A stretch of 64,000 bases of DNA, taken from assembly GCA_000741495.1 (NCBI GenBank), contig JGZV01000006.1, positions 33,595 to 97,594 of the forward strand. The letters are read 5' to 3'. Below are positions 1-8,334 of this stretch, one piece after another (the stretch's first letter is position 1; each line of letters starts with the position of its first letter). Below the pieces are notes generated by a model. That model did not search any database. It had not been told where the DNA came from and worked only from the letters and a program-made list of their open reading frames with translations. This stretch comes from Bifidobacterium thermophilum. GTDB lineage: Bacteria > Actinomycetota > Actinomycetes > Actinomycetales > Bifidobacteriaceae. The position numbers were made by a program, and so were the translations under genes.

Positions 1-664
1 GCGCGGCGGGTCGAATCTGCTGCTCAATCAGGTGCGAGCGGAACTGAAGCGTATTTACGAGGGTATCGAGGATGTCCGCCATCAGATTCGCGTGTCCGAT
101 GAGGCGGTGAGCCGTCTGGTCCGGCAGCGTAGCGACACGCGGTATCGTACGGCTTTGGACACGTTTAACCGCTTGTTTGCCGCAATCAGCCGCGATATCA
201 AGGATGGTGAGATGTCCCCGAGCCCGTATTCGCTTGACGTGAATGCGGCCACACTGTCCCCGTTGCCGACGCGTCCGGCACGTCCGATGGTGTTTACGGC
301 ACCGCCGAGTCTGGACAGCCTGTCACCGGAAACCGATGATGCCACTAGGTTCGCCGAGACGGATTTGCGGGCGATGGTTGAGGCGGGTGGCCCACGATTG
401 CGCCATATGCTGTCACTGATTGTGCGCGACCCGATTATGCGCGACGGGCGTGTGGATGTTGCGGCGAGTTTCAACCAGCTAGATGCTTCGGAGCGACGGG
501 AAAGTGAACTCATCGGCTTTCTAGGTGCGTTGCGTGTGGATGACGCCGGGCAGTTCGCACGGTGGCGTTGCGTTTCGCCGAATGGTACGACACGCGTGTG
601 GCGTACCCGTCCGGTTCTTGCCGACACCGATACGCTGCTCGAGATTATCGAGGAGGACGCATGA
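1..664 (+). CDS. jetA: Wadjet protein JetA, DUF3375 family (5' end outside the window)
   Basis: The frame is open from base 2, so the visible 220 or so residues are the C-terminal part of a longer protein; the GTG at 32 is internal. Identification rests mainly on gene order, because the next three genes are clear JetB, JetC and JetD. A mostly helical, charged C-terminus fits the DUF3375 JetA subunit. In known Wadjet systems JetA is the kleisin-like subunit that bridges the SMC-like JetC heads. The gene ends 30 bases before the likely jetB start. The N-terminus lies upstream of this window. Confidence 0.8.
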   Translation, partial: RGGSNLLLNQVRAELKRIYEGIEDVRHQIRVSDEAVSRLVRQRSDTRYRTALDTFNRLFAAISRDIKDGEMSPSPYSLDVNAATLSPLPTRPARPMVFTAPPSLDSLSPETDDATRFAETDLRAMVEAGGPRLRHMLSLIVRDPIMRDGRVDVAASFNQLDASERRESELIGFLGALRVDDAGQFARWRCVSPNGTTRVWRTRPVLADTDTLLEIIEEDA

Positions 665-694
665 CGTTGGAACAATCACGGAAGGGGCATGCAT

Positions 695-1447
695 ATGGCC
701 GATGATATTGCCGATATGATGGCTGATTTGGGTGCGTCAAACATGCCTGACGCGGTTACGGAAGATATGCCCGCGCCCTCGGCAGATGTGACCGCCGATC
801 CTGCGGATAATCCGCATGCGCTGTTTCCCGGGGATACGAGCACGATGGATATCGACGCGCGTACGGTTGCCATCAAGCTCAAACGCAATCGGTTCATCAC
901 TGGTGACGCTTACGAGATGGCGCTCGACCATGTGGACGAGATACGGCAGTCGTTGAACAATGATCTGCTGGAACTGGTGGATATTCCGCGATATCGGGTG
1001 ATGTATGCCCGTCCGGTGTTGGCGGAAGACTTGGGGGCGCGCGCTTTGAAAACCCGCGCATCGTTGACACGCGAGGAAGCGGCGATGCTGGCGCTGCTGC
1101 GCATCCGTGTGCTCGGGTATGAGAGCGCACGCGAACCGTCTGAAAACTGGATTATCAGCGTTGATGAGATCCGTGCCGCCCTGACCACGGGCGCCGGGTG
1201 GCTCGCCGCCCGCAACGATGAGGAAGGCGTGATGAAACGTATCAACAGTGCGATTACGCGGTGCACCAGCAACGGGTATCTTGCCGCTGTCGAAGGCACT
1301 GACGACATGTACCGTATTACGCCGCTGGTGCCGGCCGTGCTCACCACCGAACTCGCCGGACAGTGGCTGAATGATACGCGAAGCGGGAACGATCAGCATC
1401 AATCGGATGATACCGTACGCGACGATGAGGAAACGAGGCTCTCATGA
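695..1447 (+). CDS. jetB: Wadjet protein JetB, DUF4194 family
   Basis: About 250 residues with an acidic, Asp/Ala-rich N-terminal tail followed by a winged-helix-like region, as in the DUF4194/MukE-like JetB family. In Wadjet complexes JetB binds the JetA kleisin. Two ATGs compete: 689 and 695. The Shine-Dalgarno-like GAAGGGG at 681-687 leaves one base before 689 but seven before 695, so 695 is preferred. The stop overlaps the jetC start (ATGA at 1444-1447), indicating translational coupling and equal dosage of the structural subunits. Confidence 0.85.
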   Translation: MADDIADMMADLGASNMPDAVTEDMPAPSADVTADPADNPHALFPGDTSTMDIDARTVAIKLKRNRFITGDAYEMALDHVDEIRQSLNNDLLELVDIPRYRVMYARPVLAEDLGARALKTRASLTREEAAMLALLRIRVLGYESAREPSENWIISVDEIRAALTTGAGWLAARNDEEGVMKRINSAITRCTSNGYLAAVEGTDDMYRITPLVPAVLTTELAGQWLNDTRSGNDQHQSDDTVRDDEETRLS

Positions 1448-4400
1448 CCGACGACGCACTCATGGCCGACCATTGGATGCTTGCCAGCCGCCAGCTGATC
1501 AACTGGGGGTCGTACGAGGGCTACCACGTGTTCCGCCCCTCCATGGATCCAGGCATGCCGATCACGCTCCTTGCCGGGGCGAGCGAGTCCGGCAAATCCA
1601 CGCTGGTGGACGCCCAGAACTCCCTGCTCTACCCTGCCGGCACGGCATTCAACAAGGCTTCGAATTCCGGACGTTCCGAACGCAGCGATTACACGTATCT
1701 GCGTGGTATGACCGCCGTGGCCGACGACACGGACGGCGGGACAGCCGTATATTTGCGCGGTTCGGCTCAGGACGGATCGCCGACCGCGGTGTGGGGTGCC
1801 ATCGTGGACACGTACGTGAATCGTATGGGCGGGGAGACGTTGTCCTGCGCGAAATTCCTGTACCTGTCCCCCGGCGACGAGCGCGGTAATGTGCGCCGTC
1901 AATACGTGTCATGGAACCATGAGATCGACCCGCGTAAGATGGACGGCTACCGCTCTTCGCCGTTCACCGCCGACCAGCTGCGCACCGTCTATCCCGGCTG
2001 TGCGGTGTATTCGAACGCCGAGAATTTCCACGAATCCGTGTGGACGCGCATGGGGTTGACGGCGGCCGCCTGCCGGCTGCTGTACAAAATCCAGTCAGCG
2101 GATGCCCCCTCGCGGCTTGACGACATTTTCAAACAGGGTGTGCTTGACGTTCCTCACGCGTTGACCAAAGCACGCGAAGCGGTGGAGGATTACGACCGGT
2201 ACGACGAGAACTTCCGCAGTATGGAAGAAAACGCCCGCCAAATGGACGCTTTGCGTGAAATCCGTGACGAATACGCCGAATACCACGCCATGCAAGAGCA
2301 GGCGAGAGACCTCAGCGTCGCCGATCCGCAGGATGACGCCGGACGGCGCACACTCAACACGTGGGTGCTGTCTAAACTGGCCGTCAGCGTGCGTGAACAG
2401 TTGCCGCAGGACCGCACCACGCTCGAGCACCAGCAAGAGCAGTACCGCAAAGCCGAAACGGCAGTCAACGCGTTGCAGCGTGAGCTCGACCATATCAAGG
2501 ATGCGATGCACGACAAGGGCGGTGACACGCTCGCCCGCATGGAAAACGACTATGCGCAAGCGCAGAAGGAACTCGATCAGGTACGCCATACGGCAATCCG
2601 TCTTCGTCAAGCCTTCAGCAAGGTGGACGAGCCCATGCCCCAGTCCGAAACGTCATGGGGGCAACGCCAGCAGGAAGCGCAGGATTTCATCGACAACGCC
2701 GACCGGCAACGCGATGACCTGTGGCGACAGCGGGAAGCGTACGTGACCCGCCGCAACACCATCACCAGTCAGCTTGACCCCATCAAGCAGGATTTCGAGC
2801 GGCAGAGCCGCAAACGCACCCGCATCACGCAAGATATGGAAGACGATCGCGCCGCCATCGCACAAGCGACCGGGCTGACCGAACGCAATCTGCCGTACGT
2901 CGCCGAGCTCATGGACGTGCGCAAAGACGACGAACAGTGGCGTACCGCCATGAATGTGGCATACGCGCCCATCGCGCAAACCATTCTGGTCGACCGCCGG
3001 CACGAACAGGGGTTCGCACGCAAAGTCAGCACCATCGACCCGTCAACCATGTCCAGGCGCACATGGCAGTTCATCGACATCGACACCACCCGCGACAACG
3101 ACCAGACCGCCACAACCGACGAAAGCAGATTGTCCGGGAAGCTGCGGTTCCGCGAGGATTCCCCGTTCCTCGGGTGGTTGCGCGAGCAAACCACGTCACG
3201 CCGGCTTGACGCACTCTGCGTCCAAACCATCGATGACGGGAACACCGCACGGCAAATCCAACCGGACGGACAGATCAAAGCCGGCCAACGCGGCTCATAC
3301 GGCAACAAGAACATCCGCAATATCATCGGTTTCGCCGATGAAACGTATTTGCAAGGGCTCAAACGCCAGATCGACCGACTGACCGAACAGCTCAGGCAAT
3401 GCGAACTGGATGGCCAGGACATCAAACGGCAGCAAGACCATATGGACGAGCTGCGGGCACTATCCACCCAAATCGTCGACCTGCCGTGGGCACAAATCGA
3501 CGAAGCCGGCGTCACCGCGAAAGTAGAGCGTCTTGAACGCGATATCGACGCGATGCGCAACAACCCGGAACTCGCCAAACTCGTCGAACGGCGCGAACAG
3601 ACACAGCATGCGCTCGACAATGCGATGACATCCCAAGTGAACGCCAAATTCGAGGTGGATCGCACGCAGCAGATCATCGACGCCACCGAAACGTGGCTGC
3701 GCGAGCACGCCGAGCATATCGTCGAACCCGCCGCCTTGCCGCCACTGCCCGACACCGTCACCGACACGCTCAATTCAACCTACGATGCGGCAACCGGCAC
3801 GGCAGGAGACAATCTCGCTCATATCACCGTCATGCCATCCCGTTCGGGCACTCGGCGGTTCGATGAACGCGTACTGGGAGCCGTCAGCAGCGCTCTGGCC
3901 AAACGCATTGGTGAGGCATCCGCACAAGCCGCCAAAACGCGTACCGCAGTAGAGCGGCGGATGGCCGACTACCTGTCCCGCTGGGACGCCGACGACACGA
4001 CCGTCACCCCCACCGTGGACGACTACCGGTATTACGAAGACGAGTTGGCCGACCTCTCACAGATTGTGGCGCACGCGGCCACGCCGGAGGAAATCGCCAA
4101 CAGCGTACGCAAAATCGCGCTTGACTTCGACGAGCTGAGCATGAATCTCGACGATGACCAGCGCGAAGTACGCAACCAGCTTGACCGTATCAACGAGATG
4201 TTACGCGGCCAACAGTTCGGCCCCCGTCATGGCAGCCTCACGCTTGACGTCACCATCAAGCCGCAAAGCACGACATTCAGCGGTACGCTGCGCCGCATCA
4301 TCGGGCAGCTCAACGCATGGCAGGCGGAGCAGCCCACCGGAGGCAGTACGGACGGCAGCGAAGCACGGCGCGCATTCAACAGTTGCAAACCGATGATCGA

Positions 4401-4938
4401 CCTGCTGCGCAGCGAACTGAGTAAAGTCCGCGACACCGCGGGAATCCGCCAGTATGGCGCCCGGGATCTCGATTCCCGTGCCCGCAGCTCCTTCTACGCG
4501 GTCGTCCACCATGATGACGGTCCGGATGAACGCATCTCCTCGACCGGCGGCAAATCCGGCGGTGCGCTGCAGGAGCTCACGTCGTTCGTGTACGGCGCCG
4601 CACTGATCTATCTGCTCGGCGGCGATATCAGCGGCCACCCCACCTACACCACGCTGTTCCTTGACGAAGCGTTGATCAAGGCGGATGGCCGGTATACGCA
4701 GCGCGCACTCAACGTGCTGCCCCAGCTGGGATTCCAGGTCATCGTGTCCGCCCCGGAAAGCAAAACCGGTGAAATCCTCGAGATGGCAACACGCGGCTAC
4801 GTGGTGATGAAAGACGAGACCCAGCATTCGCATTTGCAAGAGCTTGACTTGGTCGGCGCACATGCGGATGGCGGAGCGTTCAGCGGACCTTCGGCAGACT
4901 CTGCCGGGCCTGCGGGGCATCCGGCCGAGGCGCACTGA
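1444..4938 (+). CDS. jetC: Wadjet protein JetC, SMC/MukB-like ATPase
   Basis: 1164 residues. The P-loop GASESGKST lies at residues 45-53. Long helical, Gln/Arg/Glu-rich coiled-coil segments fill roughly 240-480 and 660-970. A signature-like STGGKSGG lies near 1032 and the Walker B string LFLDEA near 1074. This split-head, coiled-coil layout is that of SMC, MukB and SbcC ATPases. In Wadjet, JetC dimers extrude loops on small circular DNA so that JetD can cut it. The gene overlaps jetB by 4 bases and jetD by 1 base. The last 25 or so residues are a low-complexity Gly/Ala/Pro tail. Confidence 0.93.
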   Translation: MTDDALMADHWMLASRQLINWGSYEGYHVFRPSMDPGMPITLLAGASESGKSTLVDAQNSLLYPAGTAFNKASNSGRSERSDYTYLRGMTAVADDTDGGTAVYLRGSAQDGSPTAVWGAIVDTYVNRMGGETLSCAKFLYLSPGDERGNVRRQYVSWNHEIDPRKMDGYRSSPFTADQLRTVYPGCAVYSNAENFHESVWTRMGLTAAACRLLYKIQSADAPSRLDDIFKQGVLDVPHALTKAREAVEDYDRYDENFRSMEENARQMDALREIRDEYAEYHAMQEQARDLSVADPQDDAGRRTLNTWVLSKLAVSVREQLPQDRTTLEHQQEQYRKAETAVNALQRELDHIKDAMHDKGGDTLARMENDYAQAQKELDQVRHTAIRLRQAFSKVDEPMPQSETSWGQRQQEAQDFIDNADRQRDDLWRQREAYVTRRNTITSQLDPIKQDFERQSRKRTRITQDMEDDRAAIAQATGLTERNLPYVAELMDVRKDDEQWRTAMNVAYAPIAQTILVDRRHEQGFARKVSTIDPSTMSRRTWQFIDIDTTRDNDQTATTDESRLSGKLRFREDSPFLGWLREQTTSRRLDALCVQTIDDGNTARQIQPDGQIKAGQRGSYGNKNIRNIIGFADETYLQGLKRQIDRLTEQLRQCELDGQDIKRQQDHMDELRALSTQIVDLPWAQIDEAGVTAKVERLERDIDAMRNNPELAKLVERREQTQHALDNAMTSQVNAKFEVDRTQQIIDATETWLREHAEHIVEPAALPPLPDTVTDTLNSTYDAATGTAGDNLAHITVMPSRSGTRRFDERVLGAVSSALAKRIGEASAQAAKTRTAVERRMADYLSRWDADDTTVTPTVDDYRYYEDELADLSQIVAHAATPEEIANSVRKIALDFDELSMNLDDDQREVRNQLDRINEMLRGQQFGPRHGSLTLDVTIKPQSTTFSGTLRRIIGQLNAWQAEQPTGGSTDGSEARRAFNSCKPMIDLLRSELSKVRDTAGIRQYGARDLDSRARSSFYAVVHHDDGPDERISSTGGKSGGALQELTSFVYGAALIYLLGGDISGHPTYTTLFLDEALIKADGRYTQRALNVLPQLGFQVIVSAPESKTGEILEMATRGYVVMKDETQHSHLQELDLVGAHADGGAFSGPSADSAGPAGHPAEAH

Positions 4939-6170
4939 TGGCAGGCTCACGCGCACGCGGTGTGGATGCGGAGAAGGCGCCTGAGGCGATCCGCAGCATC
5001 GTCACGACATATCTGGCGCGACACCGGTACGATGCCGTGCCGTCGTGGCCATTGATGTTCGCCGTACGATGGCCGGATCAGCGCACGCTGACCACCCAAG
5101 CGCCCGACTGGCATCGGGCCAATAACGCATTGCGTGAGTGGGCACGGCGATGTGGGTGTGCGACCACGGAAAAGAACCGGCTTATGGTCACGCCTGTGGC
5201 GTTGATTGACACGGTCGGCGTAATCGACGAGGCTACAGCGCTGCGCGTGGTCGGCGAGCAGGCGGCACGACGGTATCGCAAGGCGCGTGAGCGCATCGAC
5301 CGGCTGGTCGTCGAACTCGATGTTTCACGTGAAACGGCATCGGTTGTAGCGAATATGCTGGACCGTGAATCCGATACGGATTTCACCTTAGCCATCCAAG
5401 CCGCACGGTTTTTCGCCACACATGACGTCTCAGGCATGACCCCGCGGCAGGTTCCACTCGCCGGATTCAGCGCCAAATGGCTCGATCAGACGCACGCCAA
5501 GCGGCGTGGCGCAATATGCGCGTTATGCGGCAAAGATTCACTGGGACTATCCGAACGACCGGTGGAATTACGCATGCGATGGCTCGACCCGACGGACGCG
5601 GACAAGCCGGAGATGATGGTTACCACGCCGTGGCAGCCGGGCGGCGAGCGTGATATCCGCTACGTCATCATCGTGGAAAATAAGGATACATATCTGGGTA
5701 TGCCGGCCGTCAGGGACGGACTGTGCGTGTGGGGCGCCGGCAGGGCGATCGAAGCATCGATATCACTGCTGCCATGGCTGGGCATGTCCGGCGAACGCGG
5801 CCGCGAAACGCACGTCGTGTATTGGGGCGATATGGATGCCGACGGCCTGGAAATCCTCGATGCCGTGCGGCAAGCCGGGGTGCGCTGCCGGTCGCTGTTC
5901 ATGGATGCGGAAGCTTATCGGCGCTACTCGTGGTTCGGGACGAATCTCAAGCCGGAAGGCACTCCTATCGCTACGCGCGAACCCAAAGCGACACCCATGC
6001 TCGACCCCAGTGAACGCGAACTGTACCAGATGGCCTGCGGCGCCGACCCTTCCAGCCGCCCCGACCATCTTCGTGTCGAACAGGAGCGCATCCCGCTTGC
6101 CGATGCCGCCAACGCGCTACGCTCATTAGGCTGGCCGATTATCAACCATCAACACCAGGAGACACGATGA
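4938..6170 (+). CDS. jetD: Wadjet nuclease JetD, DUF3322/DUF2220 Toprim-like
   Basis: 410 residues. The C-terminal half has a Toprim-like metal centre: Glu247 in IVENKD and the acidic cluster GDMDADG at 297-303. A possible metal-binding CALC pair lies at residues 194-197. In characterised Wadjet systems JetD is the endonuclease that cleaves plasmid DNA once JetABC has reeled it in. The ATG shares its A with the jetC stop (TGATG), and the stop overlaps the next gene by 4 bases. Key acidic residues are present, so the nuclease should be active. Confidence 0.92.
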   Translation: MAGSRARGVDAEKAPEAIRSIVTTYLARHRYDAVPSWPLMFAVRWPDQRTLTTQAPDWHRANNALREWARRCGCATTEKNRLMVTPVALIDTVGVIDEATALRVVGEQAARRYRKARERIDRLVVELDVSRETASVVANMLDRESDTDFTLAIQAARFFATHDVSGMTPRQVPLAGFSAKWLDQTHAKRRGAICALCGKDSLGLSERPVELRMRWLDPTDADKPEMMVTTPWQPGGERDIRYVIIVENKDTYLGMPAVRDGLCVWGAGRAIEASISLLPWLGMSGERGRETHVVYWGDMDADGLEILDAVRQAGVRCRSLFMDAEAYRRYSWFGTNLKPEGTPIATREPKATPMLDPSERELYQMACGADPSSRPDHLRVEQERIPLADAANALRSLGWPIINHQHQETR

Positions 6171-6682
6171 CAGACGCCACAGCCCAGACACCCGTACGGC
6201 TCGAGGCCGGACAGACAGCCCCGGATTTCACACTTCCCCGCGATACGGGCGATACCGTCACTTTGTCCGCACTGCGGGGCAAGAACATCGTCCTGTACTT
6301 CTATCCGGCGGCGATGACGCCCGGATGTACGACGGAAGCCTGCGATTTTCGTGACAATCTTGCACGCTTGTCAGCTCGAGGATTCACTGTGCTCGGCGTA
6401 TCGAAAGATCCGCTCGACAAGCTTGCGCGATTCCGCGAACGCGACCATCTGACGTTCCCACTGCTGTCGGATCCCGATCTGGCAGTGCATCGCTTGTACG
6501 GCGCGTACGGTGAGAAAAACCTGTACGGCAAGGTGCGTTTGGGGGTGATTCGTTCGACCTTCGTGATTGACGGCGACGGCATCATCCGTGTCGCAAAATA
6601 CAACGTGCGCGCGAAAGGGCATGTCGATGCGTTGTTGCGGGCGCTCGACAAGCTTGACGATCAGGAGTGGATGCAGCGGTAA
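6167..6682 (+). CDS. bcp: Thioredoxin-dependent peroxiredoxin, BCP/PrxQ type
   Basis: 171 residues, the usual BCP length. The thioredoxin fold carries the peroxidatic Cys54 in TPGCTTEACDFRD, with a second Cys59 five residues on, the PrxQ spacing that forms an intramolecular disulfide. It reduces H2O2 and organic peroxides in the cytoplasm with electrons from thioredoxin. Its ATG lies inside the end of jetD (ATGA, 4-base overlap), so it is probably translated from the Wadjet mRNA. Its 3' end overlaps the convergent DUF5701 gene by 22 bases. Confidence 0.93.
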   Translation: MTDATAQTPVRLEAGQTAPDFTLPRDTGDTVTLSALRGKNIVLYFYPAAMTPGCTTEACDFRDNLARLSARGFTVLGVSKDPLDKLARFRERDHLTFPLLSDPDLAVHRLYGAYGEKNLYGKVRLGVIRSTFVIDGDGIIRVAKYNVRAKGHVDALLRALDKLDDQEWMQR

Positions 6683-7365
6683 CGCATGGTGGGGGGGCGC
6701 CGGAACGCCCTGGACGTCAGAATCAGGGTGCCGGGGCTCACGCCCAGTGAAAAAAGCGAAACCCCGCAGCGCGAACGGCAGTAGGCATTCCCCAGCCACG
6801 TGTGCCGCGAGTTCGGCCACACCGCTCCCAGTCTCGGAGCGTTCTGGCTCATCCAGATGCTGGGGGCGCGGCCGTCGGCGCTGCGAGAGCCGAGCAGGTT
6901 AAAGCCGTTCTTCTCCACCAGCCAATCAGGATGCTGGGTGGCGATGGCGAGCCCCTCTTCAAGCGTGAGCGGCAGACGCTCGTCGGAGTCGATGAGTTTG
7001 CGCGCGACATCCGGCTCACGATTGATGTATGCGGTGCCCGTATGCGGATCGATGACCAGGTAGAACGGGCCTTCCGGCGGCTCGAAACCGTCCTGCGGCA
7101 GGAAACTGGCGATATCTCGCGGCGGCATCGTCGTGAAACCGGCCATGCGGTTGATGCTGGTTCGCGCGATCAGGGATTCCGGGGAAACCAATTCACGCGT
7201 AGGTACAAGCAGAATATTCGAGCCGAGATCACTGTCTTCGAGCGCGCTGATGAGCGGACGTGCGAGGGCGCGGAATGCCTCGGCGCTCATATCAGCCACA
7301 TCAGGGTAGCCGAGCGCGACAATGCGGTCGAGCTGCTTCAATGCTTCCTGCGATGCGATGGACAT
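6661..7365 (-). CDS. DUF5701 family protein
   Basis: About 234 residues starting MSIASQEALKQLD. It resembles the actinobacterial DUF5701 family of unknown function, with a mid-region around YLVIDPHTGTAYINREPD. No membrane segment or catalytic motif was recognised. The start at 7365 is the natural N-terminus even though GGGAGGT abuts the ATG. The frame stays open upstream to 7599 only because the noncoding repeat region happens to lack stops. A run of seven C (coding strand) at 6691-6697 sits 14 codons before the stop, so the extreme C-terminus would change with any slippage there. Confidence 0.65.
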   Translation of the reverse strand: MSIASQEALKQLDRIVALGYPDVADMSAEAFRALARPLISALEDSDLGSNILLVPTRELVSPESLIARTSINRMAGFTTMPPRDIASFLPQDGFEPPEGPFYLVIDPHTGTAYINREPDVARKLIDSDERLPLTLEEGLAIATQHPDWLVEKNGFNLLGSRSADGRAPSIWMSQNAPRLGAVWPNSRHTWLGNAYCRSRCGVSLFSLGVSPGTLILTSRAFRRPPTMRYRCIHS

Positions 7366-7399
7366 ACCTCCCAGTGTAGGACATTCGCATGAAGGGCGA

Positions 7400-7880
7400 C
7401 GAATCGTATGCCGGCGGCGAGCCAACAACCAGCGTCGCCGCCGGGAATCAGCCGATACCCCCCACAACCCACGATTCCCGTCAACCGGCACGCCCAGCGA
7501 TCCACAGATACCCCGGTATCCGCCACAACCCGATGCAACAGGCACTGCATCCAGCACTCCCTGCACGCCCCAACCCCCCGGCACCCCACAGATACCCACC
7601 CAATTCCCTCTCCCCGCACGACAGCACCGTCAACCCCCCACCAACCGGCGCCGCAACCCGCACAACCCGATGCAACAAGCACTGCATCTGACGATTCCCG
7701 TGGACCCCGACCCACGGCAACCCACAGATACACCCGTAACCTGCGATTCCCGCCAACTGGCACCACCAGCGACCCGCAAATACCTCGGCATCCTCCACAA
7801 CCCGGCACAACCGGCACGATATCTGACACCTCCTGCAACCGTCCCCATACAGGAACACGGAACTCGTGCGATATCTCTAA
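7400..7880. repeat. Degenerate C/A-rich intergenic repeats
   Basis: No credible gene. Two diverged copies of an 80-base unit can be aligned by eye: 7482-7551 onward (CGATTCCCGTCAACCGGCAC...) and 7744-7823 (CGATTCCCGCCAACTGGCAC...), about 80% alike. A partial copy lies between them with the shared string CACAACCCGATGCAACA at 7525 and 7661. All copies are C-rich on the plus strand. Long open frames on both strands here come from the skewed composition. Confidence 0.6.
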
Positions 7881-7985
7881 CCGCCTTCCGATGCGACACA
7901 CCCATATCAATTTGCATGTCTCATGGTTCGTGATATCCTATTTGAGTTGCCCGGTTACGCGCACAAACGCGTTTCCACAAGCAAT

Positions 7986-8070
7986 GGAGGATTCGCCTAG
8001 TGGTCTATGGCGCACGCTTGGAAAGCGTGTTGGTGTAACAGCCTCACGAGTTCGAATCTCGTATCCTCCG
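7986..8070 (+). tRNA. tRNA-Ser (GGA anticodon)
   Basis: Acceptor arm GGAGGAT (7986-7992) pairs with ATCCTCC (8063-8069), followed by discriminator G. The anticodon arm reads ACGCTTGGAAAGCGT with GGA in the loop. A long variable arm (class II) and a T arm CACGAGTTCGAATCTCGTA-type follow. The length of 85 bases fits a serine tRNA. CCA is not encoded as such. Confidence 0.95.
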
Positions 8071-8077
8071 CCCAGGT

Positions 8078-8116
8078 ACCCCGGAAGCCAAGCATTGCAA
8101 GGCATCCGGGGTTTTC
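8078..8116 (+). terminator. Terminator of tRNA-Ser
   Basis: Perfect 8-bp stem ACCCCGGA (8078-8085) with TCCGGGGT (8105-8112) followed by TTTT; an inner GCC/GGC pair extends the stem. Confidence 0.85.
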
Positions 8117-8179
8117 CATAATGCGATATGGGCGCTAGATATGGTCGCTGCCGAAAGCGATACAACAATATGCCTCAAT

Positions 8180-8216
8180 CGGTCTGCCGGCATGGTCCTG
8201 CCCCGCCGGCAGACCG
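8180..8216 (-). terminator. Terminator hairpin after the DUF6541 gene
   Basis: Perfect 12-bp inverted repeat CGGTCTGCCGGC (8180-8191) with GCCGGCAGACCG (8205-8216), about 120 bases beyond the stop of the minus-strand gene. No U-run, so it may mark an RNA 3' end rather than a strong intrinsic terminator. Confidence 0.6.
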
Positions 8217-8334
8217 CTGACTCCCGGGATTCCGGGTCTCAGTGCGGATTATGCTCTTGCAGCAAGGACCTTTCCGCCATCATGCGTCATAACACATGAT
8301 GACGGAAATCGACACCCAACCGCCTTACCTGGCA

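Noticed and set aside
2769..3773. 334-codon minus-strand frame inside jetC
   Set aside because: Ser/Arg-rich shadow typical of antisense to coiled-coil coding sequence.
7338..8121. Several 100-240 codon frames on both strands in 7400-8100
   Set aside because: They cover the C/A-rich repeats and the tRNA-Ser gene; Pro/Thr or Gly/Cys composition is due to base skew.
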